Shown here piece by piece: positions 12,480-24,010 of a stretch of DNA of 64,000 nt. The stretch comes from Euryodendron excelsum (lineage: Eukaryota > Streptophyta > Magnoliopsida > Ericales > Pentaphylacaceae). Location of the stretch: contig CM065377.1 of NCBI GenBank assembly GCA_033060915.1, positions 35,625,183 to 35,689,182 on the forward strand, read 5' to 3'. Numbering within the stretch: the first letter of the stretch is position 1; each line of letters begins with the position of its first letter. Under the pieces are notes generated by a model. It did not search any database. It saw only the letters and a list, made by a program, of their open reading frames with translations, and was not told the DNA's origin. The position numbers were made by a program, and so were the translations under genes.

Positions 12480-13752
12480 GTATCATGTTAGGTTCAAATT
12501 CTCGACAAATTAGGTGTGTCCCATTGCTTGGGCCTTCAGGGGGATCAATATTTCGTAACAATATAATTAGACAGTTTGGTTTTAAGACCAACTTGTGAGG
12601 AGGATGCCCATTTGGAGTTAAGCTATTTAAAAAATCTTCATATTGCCCTTGTTCACTTGGATCCAATGTTTTATCAAAACTCTTATATTCTGTTATGCTT
12701 CTGGGAAATCTATCAATGAGAATATTATTTATCTCATCCACAAAATCATTTTTTGGAGTTAGTATTGCCCTATGTATCATAAGCTCTAAGTTATCAACAT
12801 AAACCTCTAAATTTGGAAACACAAAATTTGTGAGGAGATTAAAAGAATGTACATCATCTATGTATGGAATTATCATTTGTGATGGCAACTTTATTTCGTC
12901 TTCTTTGATAATAGGCTCTGTTCCATTACCAATACGTAATAAAAACTCACAAAATGAATTATCAAATTTGGCTCTCATATTTTCTTTCAATTTAATTTTT
13001 TCTAATACATCCCATAATTCTGATCTAAGTAAGCTCGCATTAATTGATTCTTCTCTTGTTGCTTTAGGCATAACAGGTAGAACTTGCCTAAAATCTCCTC
13101 CAAAAACTACTACTTTTCCTCTAAAAGGCAGTTGAGAGTCATTCACATCTTGCAACATTCTATTGAAAGCTTCAATAGACTGTCTTCTTGCCACGGTTGC
13201 CTCATCCCAGATTATTAATTTGGCAATTCGCAACAGTTTAGCAAGCCCACTCTGTTTGCTGACAATACAAGTAGTATTGTCATCAATGTTAATTGGAATC
13301 TTGAACCGAGAATGTGCAGTTCTATCGCTAGGTAATATAGAAGCAGCTACGCCTGAGGTTGCAGTGGCAAGAGCAACAAAACCTTTTGATCTAATGGTAG
13401 AAAGAATTGCATGGTATAAAAAAGTTTTGCCAGTTCCACCAAGACCATCAATGAAAAAAGCACCATGATTTTCTGAGAACACTCTATTTAGTATAATATC
13501 ATATGCTTGTTTCTGAGCATTATTTAACATTGATGTAGTAAGGATATCCTCTTCAGATATAAAAATTTTCAACTCATCTTCTATTTGTTTTGACGCTTCT
13601 GCCTCTTCATCCAAGTTTATTTGATCGTTTGTAATACCATAAGAAACAATATTCCTACCCATTGATTCAAGTGTGAAATTTATACTTTGGAGAGTCTTAA
13701 TCCTAATCTGTCGTCTAGTCATGCCAGAAACATTCTTGTAATCTTTAGACAT
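12406..13752 (-). pseudogene. RepHel helicase core, 448 uninterrupted codons
   Basis: This is the longest open stretch in the window. It carries Walker A GLGGTGKT (about residues 103-110 of the segment), Walker B IIWDEA (about 180-185) and GGDFRQVLP (about 218-226), the PIF1-family helicase motifs. It lies in the same frame as 13,771-14,337 upstream and is separated only by one TGA at 13,771-13,773, where the family normally has Trp. The ATG near 13,752 is thus internal to the ancestral protein and not a true start. As a stand-alone frame it would make a helicase without a Rep domain. Confidence 0.9.
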
Positions 13753-13770
13753 AAGAACTTCAAATTTCTC

Positions 13771-14656
13771 TCACAAGATCTTAGGATTACTAGGATTGCA
13801 ATAAACTAATATTGTTGCAAAGAGACGACGTAAAGTAGAAGGCATTTGGTACATTGCTGCCTCTTCTAAACACAATTCCAAACTATTGTCAGCCTCTAAA
13901 AGACCATGTAATAAGGCAGCCTCACGAAATGAAACAACTTCAACATCATTAACAATTTTCAATGCATCAAATGATGTAGCTCCTTTAACATGATTCAATA
14001 ACAACTGCAAATAATAACGCTCACCTTCAATAGGATTTGCTGTGACTATCCTACCAATAACATTGCCCTTTCTTCTTCGAGTCCAGATTTTTTTTTGTGA
14101 GTCCCAAACAAAATGTTGTGAAAATTCTCTATACAAATAGTTTGTTGCTTCTGTGTTCACTTTGTTCATAAAAAAATACTCAGTAAGCATTGTCTTTGTT
14201 AACATATCATTATGAGCAATGTAACTAAGATTATCATACTTTCTAAAACTAACCACCTGGTGATCTTCTAGATGCAACTGTAAACTTATCAATGCAGGGC
14301 ACATCTCATTTAAGGGAAAACTATAAATCCGCCACATTGCTTCTAGAGGAGATATCCACCTAGCAGACTGGAAGCGTTCAATTTCATCAATATTAGTGGA
14401 TCCCTATTCAGAAACTACATGAAATGCAACTTTGTCATGCCTTTTATATATCTACTTGTACAAGTATTTTACTGCCTTAATGGTAGAACACACTTCAACA
14501 TTAATATGGCAGTCAAACTTTGCTAACAAATAAGGATTGTATGGTATGACCCACCTATTATCTAGATATGCACCACGAACTTTTACTTGTTGCCCATCAT
14601 TACGACGCCTATACAGTGGGTATGAATCTTTTCCATGTGATGTAACAGAACAAAAA
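13771..14656 (-). pseudogene. RepHel segment carrying the Rep tyrosine motif and Rep-helicase linker
   Basis: Minus-strand frame from about 14,656 down to 13,771. It contains the Rep tyrosine motif: KYLYK, then TAG at 14,452-14,454, then IYKRHD. A second in-frame TAG lies at 14,404-14,406. Downstream the frame is open from 14,403 to 13,774 and includes the linker pattern EAMWRIYSF typical of Helitron transposases. Entry into this frame from the upstream Rep segment needs a one-base shift at about 14,657-14,663. Confidence 0.85.
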
Positions 14657-14687
14657 TCCTTGGGTAGTGGTTTTTACAAAATCCATC

Positions 14688-15446
14688 TTATTTTATGCAT
14701 ACATTATTTGGATTTAAATCACCACAAGGCCTATGAATCATATGCCTAATAACCAATGCATAAAGATGTGAATTTTGTTCTTTGTCAGGAAGCTCAACAC
14801 ATACAAATCTATCATATAGATCAGTTGGGATTAACTTTGCATTGTGCTTAAGCACTACTAAGAAGTGAGCATGTGGCAAGCCTTTTTTTTGAAATTTAAT
14901 AACATAGACATAAGTAGCCACATGTTCAAATATTTCTTTTTTAAATAGTTCATTTTTTAGTTGCTCTAGTTTTGCTCTAAAAACACGTGCAACTAAGTCT
15001 GGTCTATTTTGTGCCTCCTCTCCAGGTCGCAACTCTACCTTTATCTCTGGCCATGTTGGATTGCAAGTCATTGTTAAAAACAAATAAGGTTTTCCAAATC
15101 TTTGAACCAATGCCATGGCATCCACATAGCGGCAACTCATATCTCTTGGGCCTCCTATAAATGTTGCAGGCAAAATTATGGGCCGACCTACCTTACATGC
15201 ACTAGTTTCTCCTATAACAACACTATCAACAATTCCTTGATAAAATTCAGCCCGAATCTCATGTTGCTTATTTCTGAAATAATCAAGCCTTGAGGTCTCA
15301 ATTTTGATATACATGTCAACGACAAATTGTTGTAAGAGTTGACCCGAACATAAAAGAATAGATTTATCATTTGGTCTTATTTGTAGCTTGTAACTATAAT
15401 ACTCACAACAGGACACTGATCCCCTGGTTTTTTTGCCGCTTTCCAA
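14688..15446 (-). pseudogene. RepHel Rep domain with HUH motif
   Basis: About 250 open codons that match the central Helitron Rep region. The HUH signature appears as GLPHAHFL near 14,862-14,883. Upstream are FLTMTCNPTW and the DMYIKIETSRLDYFR pattern typical of the family. It terminates at TAA 14,688-14,690, just before a continuing CKNHYP block. The 5' side is joined across a short intron. Confidence 0.9.
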
Positions 15447-15448
15447 AA

Positions 15449-15530
15449 CTAAAATTTTATAGAAGAAAGAGAATTAATAATGTATGCTAGACAAGCAAAA
15501 TTTATTATAAAATTATGATTAAGAAATTAC
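15449..15530 (-). other. Short intron in RepHel
   Basis: An 82-bp AT-rich GT-AG intron on the minus strand: donor GTAATT at 15,530, acceptor TTTTAG ending 15,449. Splicing joins a Glu/Lys-rich segment in phase to the exon starting with LESGKK. Its presence supports a plant-type Helitron transposase gene with introns. Confidence 0.65.
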
Positions 15531-15531
15531 T

Positions 15532-16380
15532 TTTTTTCTCTTTTTCAATTATTTCAGCAGCAGACATCATTTGATGTGTATCAACCAAGAATTCACCTTG
15601 AAATAGTTTTGAATTTTTTTTTTTTTATCTTTTGTATTCCTTGATGCCATCCAATATCACCAGAAGGAAACAACAATGGGTATTGCAGTGGATCATAACA
15701 ACCAAAATAATATTCCACTCTATGATTGAAACCACAATGACCATAGATAATAATCTCTCGTTCTTTACGTTCCACATTGTTATCACCTTCAATCCATATT
15801 CCTGCCACTTGTGAAGCTAAAGGAGCATTATAAACTCTTTGATCTAAGCCAGCATCTCTTCTTATAACAATTTGTTGATTTTCCAAATTAGGAATATTAG
15901 CAAGACTTCAGAAGAAAGTAGCATATGCATTAACTTTTAACACTTTAACCAGCCTAGATAAAATATTAGCATTCATTTTGTTTGAAAGGCTCAATCGATT
16001 ATATACTTCATGCTCCGTATCAAAGAAATAAAGCTGCAAATATGAAGGATGAGAATCTAGTGGTAAAAAGTTCATTAATATAACGATACACTTGTCCTTG
16101 AGCTCTAAATGTATATATGCCCTTGTTCCTATGGCATAAATCTTTATCATATTTGACTCCAAATGATGTGAATACAAACGTATTATTATACGTGCGAACA
16201 TATTTTCAAAATTCAACAGAATCTTCTGACCCCAAAGTATACAAATTGTAAAGATTAGTAGGAACTTCATTAGAAACTAATGCAATACTCCCATCAGAGC
16301 AGCAAAAATCCTTAGGCTCGAAACAAAATCTCTTAGCTTGGCAGTGGCCACATGGCTGTATAATAGGTAACACATCTGTC
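15532..16380 (-). pseudogene. RepHel N-terminal zinc region and Helitron-like N domain
   Basis: Starts with a Cys-rich block (CGHC...CC) near 16,300-16,360, then SNEVP, KYVR and FTSFGVKYD patterns, then SYLQLYF(F)DTEHE and LDQRVYN, YDPLQYPLLFP, all typical of the Helitron-like N domain. Breaks: TGA 16,206-16,208, a one-base shift near 16,070, TGA 15,908-15,910, and a shift in a 10-13 bp A run (minus strand) near 15,616-15,626. Confidence 0.85.
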
Positions 16381-16624
16381 GTACATTATCTACAATATTA
16401 TCACTATTCGTCTTTCGCCTTATAAAGAATCAAAGTTCCAAATATTTGGTCAAATATGAATAAATACTTCCTTTAATGTAACCTTTTGCATACTATTAAA
16501 AAAAAAAAACCTTGTATACACCTTTTTGTTTTTGTTTACGGTACTTATCATGTCTGTAAATCATCCACATTTTAATAGGATCCTCAATAGTAGAATACAA
16601 TGGTTTTTCTATATTGTGGTTAAC

Positions 16625-17659
16625 TTAAAGTAGAAACTCACCAACACAAGATTTGTCATTTTCTATGACGCTAGCATCTGAATCTTCTAGAAGAATGGAG
16701 GACCTAATATGTTTCTTTGGGCCGAGATTGTTGTTTTGCCAACTGACAAAATGTTGTAACCATTCATTTGACATAACAGGATCAAAAGCTTGGGATGATG
16801 ATGATCCTATCAAAGTTTTAATTATGATTGATATGACTATCAATTCGTAAAAGCCTTGAGGACTACATATAACACAACTTTGCTACAAAAAGACGCTTGT
16901 GTTGATTACCTATTTCCAGTATAATGTAGTAGTTCACTTGGAATTTTCCTTTATCCATGTGATTGCATTGTGAAGCGCATAAATTTTGATTTGCTAACAA
17001 AAATATCATAAGAGAATTACAATAAATATATTATCATAAATTAAATAAAATTATGAAATCATACATTAGTTTCTAAATCAACCTCAAACTACAAAGCGAT
17101 ACCTGTCACTTCCTTAATTGAAGTATTTTTTATAATAACCCCTTGATTTTTTGATTGATAATCTGTAAACTCTTTTTGCGTATTCTTGAAGACATTTCTA
17201 TCTGTGCATATTTATCATTGTTTGTTTAGAAAAATTCCTATCTTCAAATTAAAATATATATGATTCGTTATGTTGGGAAAAAAGAAACAGACTTTCTTGT
17301 TTAGCGTGTTTCCTGCGTGCATAAGATTCTCTATTCCTCCTCCGTACATCTTCTTTCTTCTCTTCCGATAGTAGAGCATACCTTGTTCTAGAATCTTTAT
17401 TTCTTTCCAACCTTCTCTTTGCACTATCTATACAGACATAAATGAGAGTCTCATTCATTTGTTACCTACATTATTTGGTAATTTATAAATGACGTTTATA
17501 AATTTTTGAAAGAAGCTATTTACCATCATGATTACAAGGCACCGAAATTTTCTGTTTATCAATTTTTCCTTGCGCATATGCTTCTCTTTTTCTTGCTCGT
17601 TTTGCTAATTTTTGCTCTTTTGACAGATTAGAATACCTTTTTCCCACAACTTTACTCAT
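16625..17659 (-). pseudogene. RepHel 5' exons (basic, Arg/Lys-rich), tentative
   Basis: ATG at 17,659-17,657 begins a basic exon (about 17,659-17,524, donor GTAAAT) with the pattern RYSNLSKEQKLAKRAR. A second segment, 17,458-17,252, repeats the same motif style as RYALLSEEKKEDVRRR followed by NRESYARRK. A third at about 16,843-16,630 is a plausible exon. Such reiterated Arg-rich motifs are common at the N terminus of plant Helitron transposases. Splicing between the pieces could not be resolved in one frame. Confidence 0.5.
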
Positions 17660-19722
17660 TTGAATTGTTTGGTTTATCATATATATATCAGTATATGGTT
17701 AGAAAATAACTGCAATGAACAAAAACATAAGGCAAACCTCCTATTAATCTTACTCTCTATGTAATATTGGTAACAGAACTTTCTAATATTAGGAAGCATG
17801 AGATATTGATATTGACGAACCCAACATAGTGCACCTAGATTTTAATTTTTTTTGGGTCTATTTTCATATATAACTATATAGTTCATAAATATCATTTTTC
17901 TCATTAGAAAACACCATCTTGCAATAGTAGATATGTAAAAACAAAAAAACAAAAAAAACAACAACAACCACCAAATCGAAAGAGAAACAATAAAAAGAAA
18001 GACCACTACCATTTGCAAAAACAAGTAAACAATAGATATATTTGATAACTGCCATCCAGTATGGGGAGGTAGAAATGTAATAGGCAAATATTTGGAATGA
18101 TCAAGAGTATTGAACAACAGTATAACATGCAGCCGAATTATAATTACCTAGCCACCTTCTAAATGCAAAAACTTGCCTAAAGCACGCAATATCTATCGCT
18201 TGCCAAAAAAAATGCAAGTCCAAAAAAAACATTTGAAGAAGTGACAAATAAACTTCTGCATTATCACTAATCAAAATAACAAACTAATTATACATTTTAA
18301 CAAAATCTAAAAAGCCAACCACCACTATTAAACATTAAGTATAATGATGTATCACAAATAAATATACGAAAGAGAATAAATATAAATCTTCTTTTCATTT
18401 TAGCTATCAAATACAAATTTAGTGATACTTATTTGATCACTGGAAATAAACTAAATTAATGCACAAATACTGTGGGTTATGACATAGAAGAACTAAATAA
18501 CAAAACTTGATCGGAAGCTGAATGAGGATTTGCAGCTATAAAAGGGAAAAAATATGGGAAGAAAAATCACAAATAACGAGAATTCTGGATAATAAGTTTC
18601 TATTCAATCTTCATAGTTGCCCCAAGGAAAGTTTTAGGAGCATCTGTCTTAAGGAAGTTTTCAAGAGCTGTATATAATTTTCTACTCCCCAAAATTTCAT
18701 AATTTTGTGCAAACTTTTAAACTAATAGAAGAACATGATCATGAAAGTATAACTATTGAAAAAAAAAACCAAAATACACAAAATAACGAATAGACTAAAG
18801 TAGTGATCAACAAAAAAATAAAAATTAATACATCTTCACTCTAAGCCGAAAGTGTAAAGAAAAATAAAAAACAATGAATAAACCTAACATTAAAGAAACA
18901 CTTCATTTGTGCAGAATTGAATACAAAAAGGTGGGAGGAAAAAAAAGAGGACCCAAAAATTATGTAGGGACTAAGAAAATTTTCAAAACTTAAGGGGGAG
19001 CTAATATACGTAATTTATCATAAATACTGAAAAATCTATGGGATATAGGGTCATTTTTCAAAATTTGGGACGTTGCCCACCCCTTTGGGTGTCTGCCACT
19101 GTCTCCCTCATTAGCATACTCATGAAGTTGGTGGTGTGCCTAACACATTGGTAGTCTTAGTTTAATAGTAACCTGAGAAAAAGTAATCATAATATGAAAA
19201 TTATGGTTCTTGTTATTCTTATTATCAATATTATCATTGGTCTCACGTTTGAGTATTACTCAAAAGTTACTTGCCCAAACCACATTGGAGTCTAATTTTG
19301 TCCATGTAGCCTATGGGTAATGATCTATTTTGACTCAAAAAGGATCTGGGATAGGCTTCGCCATACCCACTTCAAAGGGTGCACATACCATAACAAAAAA
19401 AATAAAGGGAGCAGGTTAAATATGCTGTTGAAGCAAGCCACAAAGTCCATGGAATTAAGCATTTCTTCTTCTTCCTCCCCTTCTTCTTATATTGTTATTT
19501 TTCTCATGGTTTTTATTTATTACTGTTGGCAAAAGATATCCTTCATGATGACCCATCCATGTAATTGCAGGCAACCAACATGAGAAAATGCAATGGTATC
19601 GCCCTTTTCTTACTGATTTTTTTTTTCAAAAAAGGGAAGGAAAAAAAAGAAAGAAAGAATTGCAAATTAAAGAGCTTGACTCAGTGTAAAAAAAAAAAAT
19701 TTAGATTTGCAAAAAAATTAAT
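17660..19722. other. Non-coding AT-rich DNA upstream of RepHel
   Basis: No exon or terminus recognised. If the Helitron 5' end is in the window it should lie to the right of 17,660. No clear TC-start with flanking T could be fixed. Confidence 0.4.
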
Positions 19723-20280
19723 ACATCATGACTCTCACCTAATAATATGCAGAATATTCCACCAGATCAAGTACCAGAAAACCCCATCGTTAAAGCCAAA
19801 CTGAAAGAAAACAAATAGAATTCTTCAGACTTGAGAAATAACTGAAAAAAAAAACTAAAGTTTCAAAGGGTAGAGATGCTCAAGGAAAAAAACACATAAA
19901 CCCAATACCGCATGAAGCAAGCAAAAGACCAATCATAGAACCCAAATTGAAGCACAATCAAAAGCGTAGAAAAAAAAATAATGAATAAACCCAACACTAA
20001 ACGAAGATTTTATTTCTCCAAAACTGTCTATAAAAAGCAGAGAGGGAAAAAATAAACCCAAACCAAATACCAGAACTTAAAATAGAGCTGAGTAAACCAC
20101 ACTAAATACCAGATGAAAGAAAGATAGACCAATCATAAGATCTAAACCCAAACCAAAGTATGAAAAGCACTACTAAAACACCTCAAATGAAAAAACCCCA
20201 TCACAGAATCCAAATAGAACCAAAGATAAGAAAGCACTATAAATACATGAATACCAGATAATAAAAAAAACAAGTAGAAC
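19723..20280 (+). repeat. ~560-bp direct repeat, copy 1
   Basis: Aligns end to end with 21,010-21,560 (about 90% identity by eye). Landmarks are GACTCTCACCTAATAATATG, AGAGATGCTCAAGG and CCCAAACCAAATACCAGAAC. The copies are separated by about 730 bp of unrelated sequence. Only copy 2 is followed by the block shared with 6,280-6,667. Confidence 0.85.
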
Positions 20281-21009
20281 ACCCATTAGAACAAAGCCTT
20301 GTCACACGTTCCAAGTTTCCTTCACATAATAAACAAATATATCCTGACCAAAAATTTTCCACATGCTATACATACGAAAAAGGTCATGCAATCTAATAAT
20401 TGAAAATCTTTGACAAGTATGTACAATTCATCACATATGATTAAAAGCATATTCCAATATTTGTAATTAAAACATACAAGGAACTATCTGGGAACATCAT
20501 GATTACTCTTCCACTTCAATTTTTAAATTTTTTTTTAGTAAGTACTAATGCCACATCAAATGTTGCAACTTGCAGTGAAGGCCTATATAATTAATGGCCA
20601 TTGAAACTATATAACTTTTATGGATGAAGGAACATTCAAGGAGAGGGGGGATTTGACTACAAATTAAGCCCTTCAGACCTTGCCAGCTTAAACAAACAAA
20701 GACCATCCCAATTCCCAATTCTGAATTTGGAGGATCTGCTAACCAGTCAATCTATCCAAGTTTACCTCACATGGTCCAAATATATATCAAGCAACTCCCA
20801 TAAAAATCCTACACATCTATCTTATCAACAACTTACTAAAGAAGGATAAGCTAGAAAAATATCCGTAGATAGTAAACAGACCTTAACAATAGCATGATCT
20901 AAAACATACACAGAAAACCCAAGAAATCAACAGAAACACACAACAATTATTTCCATTATATGATTCAGAGGAAGAGGGACTCAAAGACAGTAACACTCCA
21001 TCGATATTA
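20281..21009. other. Spacer between the two 560-bp repeats
   Basis: AT-rich, no coding frame or known element seen. It may be an insertion that separated two halves of a tandem duplication, but no TSD was found. Confidence 0.35.
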
Positions 21010-21560
21010 ATACAGCTTGACTCTCACCTAATAATATGCAGAATATTCCACCAGATCAAGTACCAAAAAACCCCATTGTCAAAGCCAAATGGAAAGAAAA
21101 CAAATGGAATTCTCCAGACTTGAGAAATAACTAAAAAAAATAAACAAAAATTTCAAATGGTAGAGATGCTCAAGGGAAAAAACACATAAACCGAATACTA
21201 CATGAACCAAGCAAAAGATCAATCATAGATCGACATTGAAGCACAATCGAACGTAGAAAATGAAATAATGAATAAACCTAACACTACACAAACATTTGAT
21301 TTCTCTAGAATTGTCTATAAAAAGTAAAGATGGGAAAAATAAACCCAAACCAAATACCAGAACTAAAAATAGAGCTGAGTAAACCAAACTAAATACTAGA
21401 TGAAAGAAAGACAAACCAATCACAGGATCTAAACCCAAACCAAAGTATGAAAAGCACTACCGAAACACCTCAAATGAAAAAACCCCATCACAAAATCCAA
21501 ATAGAACCAAAGATAAGAAACCATTACAAATAGATGAATACCAGATCAAACAAACACAAG
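21010..21560 (+). repeat. ~560-bp direct repeat, copy 2
   Basis: Second copy of 19,723-20,280. On the minus strand it directly follows the block 21,951-21,561. Together they form about 0.95 kb of T-rich sequence resembling a 5'-UTR leader intron. Confidence 0.85.
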
Positions 21561-21951
21561 CAGAATATCCATTGCAGATTCCAAACCAATCCGAAAGACC
21601 ACTATACAGAGAGATATCAGATGAAACATAGAAACAAAGCCAAAGCACTATAGAGAAATCATCTCTCGTATCTCTCTTATTTGCTTTGCTATCATCAAGC
21701 GGTGTGAAACAGCCAGGTGGCTAATCCAAATCCACGCATCATCTTACCAAAGCAGAAAGCAGCCTAGACAAGACCACTTTGTTCCACAATAAGAAGCCAA
21801 CAAAGCATCGACATATCGGTGTAGTTGAGGGCTAAAATTGTAACGACACTGTGCAAGTACTTGGAGGTTGCATGCCACAATTTTAAGCAAACCTCAAGGG
21901 CAAAATCGTCACCAGAAAATGGTCTGATAATACGACTACAGTAAAGGGGCA
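21561..21951 (-). repeat. ~390-bp block shared with 6,280-6,667
   Basis: Second copy of the dispersed block, ending GGGGCAAC. Next to it on the minus strand is a TTACTATATATCAAAAGAG sequence (about 21,960-21,980) whose texture recalls Helitron 5' ends, but no strict TC terminus is present. Confidence 0.7.
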
Positions 21952-22059
21952 ACGGCTCTTTTGATATATAGTAAGAAATATGCTTTATATTGCTTGTGAG
22001 GTTAATTTTTTTGAGTGGGATTGAAAATTTGCTAGCCCTCCATCTTGAATTCTTGATTG

Positions 22060-22086
22060 CCCCCCCCCCCCCCCCCCCCCCCCCCC
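22060..22086 (+). repeat. 27-bp C homopolymer
   Basis: An uninterrupted C run. With the G30 run at 4,221-4,250 this makes two exceptional G/C homopolymers in the window, of opposite polarity and 17.8 kb apart. The flanks are not inverted repeats of one another. Length is likely unstable or miscalled. Confidence 0.9.
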
Positions 22087-24002
22087 AAGCAAGTTTGGAA
22101 ATCTAAGTTTTTATTTTGCAGGTTTGGGATTTGGTTTAGGCCCGATGAGAAACTTTTTTAATGTAAGCTTGGCCCGGCTCGACTAATGTCTACCTCTATC
22201 TCAATTGTTGACGTCATGAGTTCGACTCCTACTACATGGTGGATTTATTTATGATTGCTAGCTTTGTTGTAAGGTTGTGATTGTTAGACTTGCGCAGAGA
22301 GTTGACCTTCAAGTTTGATATATTGCTCATTGTAAGCACTCCATTTTTGACCGCTCGGTAGTCTACAGTCCGTCCAGACTTGTACTCAAGTCAATATGAG
22401 CGTATTCCAATCAAAATCAACTCTTTAAGTCTAATTCCATCTATCCATTGCTTCGCAGGCCCACCAGGCCCAAATAGAGGCGAAATGACAAAAATGCCCC
22501 TAGGAGCATTGTTCTGTCCAATTCCAAATCAGGCATGTCTTTCCAGAGATGGTAAGTTCCTTTTCCATATTCCAATAGGCTCGCTTTTTCGAAAACGGTA
22601 AGTCCCCTTTCCAATTCCAACAGGCACGTCTTTTCGAAGACGGTAAGACCCATTTCCAACCCCTTTTCCAATTCTAATTCCAATCCCTCTCTCGAGAAAT
22701 CTAATTCCTCGAGACGGTAAGTCTATTCAATCCAGCACATTTTTCAGAGAAAGTTTCTTTGGAACAGTAAGTCCCTTTAAACCTGTCAACCGGGACGAGA
22801 CCCCAAGTCCCCTAGATGGTAGAACGGTCCACCTTTGGTGCCTGCTAGCCCGCCAATGCAGAAATGTCCATTTTGGCATACCTTTCGAGAAAGTTGACTT
22901 CTCAGATGCTAAGTCCCTTTAGCAGTTTCTTGAGATCAGGCAGTCTCGGGAATGATCGCGAATCGTTAGAGTAGTGGAAGTACTAGTAAACATTACAACC
23001 GTTAAAGTAGTGAAAATACTCATAAGCAAGTCGATATAGGGAATTACCAACAAATCCTTGTATCATGAGACCGCTGTTAGAGTGGCGGAAACACTCAAAA
23101 TCCAGGTCAACACTGGTGCCTGCTAGCCCACTTTGGTGAAAAATGACCAAACTGCCCCTACGGTCATTTTTTGGCACGTTTCTCAAGATAATACCTAAGT
23201 CCTTAGAATGGTAAGTCCATCCTTTCAAGATTGTCTTAAAAAGCAATCTAACATGATTAGGTGCATTCTAGTCAGTTTCGGGTTAATTCCGAGGCTTTCC
23301 AGTCAAGATGACCATTTTGTCCCTAGGCATCCGAACACCTTGGGGACCACATCGGGTCTGGGTATCAAACTGGTAACCTCCCGAGAATGCTTTTTATAGT
23401 ATTCTCAACCTTCCTTTATCTTTCCGGATCATTCTGAGTCAGTTCCGGTAAACCTGGTGCAAAATGACTGTTTTGCCCCTGGTGGGCTGGTTGCCTTTTT
23501 CTAGCCACACCGGCTCTAGGTATCAAACCGATAGCCTATGGGAACATTTTAAATAATGTTCCCAAACCTCGAGTCTTCTTCCGGGACATTCCGAGTCCAT
23601 CCCGGTAGTTTTCCGATCCAGTTGATCGTTTTGCCTCTAATGGCCCGGTCAACTCTTCCAATACATCTTGTCATCTTTTTTCAAGTTAAATACCCCCGGG
23701 ACCCTATTCTAAGGGTTCCTGCCCTTTTTCGGCCTTCCGGACCATTCCCGGTCCCTTAAATCCTTCCCGGACCTTCTGGAGTCACTCCTAGTGAAGTCAG
23801 GCTAAAAATTACATGGTAGTCACTAATACAAGACCCAAATCTTCCAAAGATATGTTGCTTGGTGACTTAATGAACTTTCTTAAGTTGTTGGCACCACTAC
23901 TAGTGGCACCGAGCCAAAAAATGGCCTGGCGCCACTCCTAGTGGCGCTAAGAGGAAATTTGCCCTAGACCCATTGCAACAGGCGCCAAGTGATTCCCTTG
24001 TC

Positions 24003-24010
24003 TATAAATA
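24003..24010 (+). promoter_or_regulatory. TATA box of solo LTR 1
   Basis: TATAAATA occupies the same relative place as in LTR 2 and, on the other strand, in LTR 3. It lies just downstream of GGCGCC-type inverted repeats (23,890-23,985). Transcripts would start about 30 bp downstream, near AGGTCAGCAAACTC. Confidence 0.7.

Larger units (their letters stand above)
12122..17659 (-). pseudogene. Helitron RepHel transposase (Rep HUH nuclease plus PIF1-type helicase), decayed
   Basis: RepHel catalyses rolling-circle transposition of Helitrons through an HUH nuclease and a 5'-3' SF1B helicase. Read on the minus strand the gene runs from an arginine-rich N-terminal exon (ATG at 17,659) through a CCHC/CC zinc region, the Helitron-like N domain, the Rep domain and a PIF1-like helicase to a stop at 12,122-12,124. 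Lesions seen: TGA at 16,206-16,208, TGA at 15,908-15,910, TAA at 14,688-14,690, TAG at 14,452-14,454, TAG at 14,404-14,406, TGA at 13,771-13,773, and frameshifts near 16,070, 15,616-15,626, 14,657-14,663, 12,433-12,440 and 12,160. The element cannot encode its own transposase. The RPA-like gene next to it lies on the same strand, as in other plant Helitrons. Exon limits upstream of 16,380 are uncertain. Confidence 0.9.

Noticed and set aside
12830..13468. Two ~100-codon plus-strand frames
   Set aside because: Antisense shadows of the Helitron helicase core on the minus strand.
21950..21990. Helitron 5' terminus
   Set aside because: TTACTATATATCAAAAGAG on the minus strand looks similar to Helitron starts, but no TC start with host A/T flanks could be fixed and no matching 3' end with CTRR and hairpin was found.
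22190..22245. tRNA-like piece with GAGTTCGACTCC resembling a B box
   Set aside because: No acceptor stem or A box fits at the right distance; at most a tRNA-derived relic.
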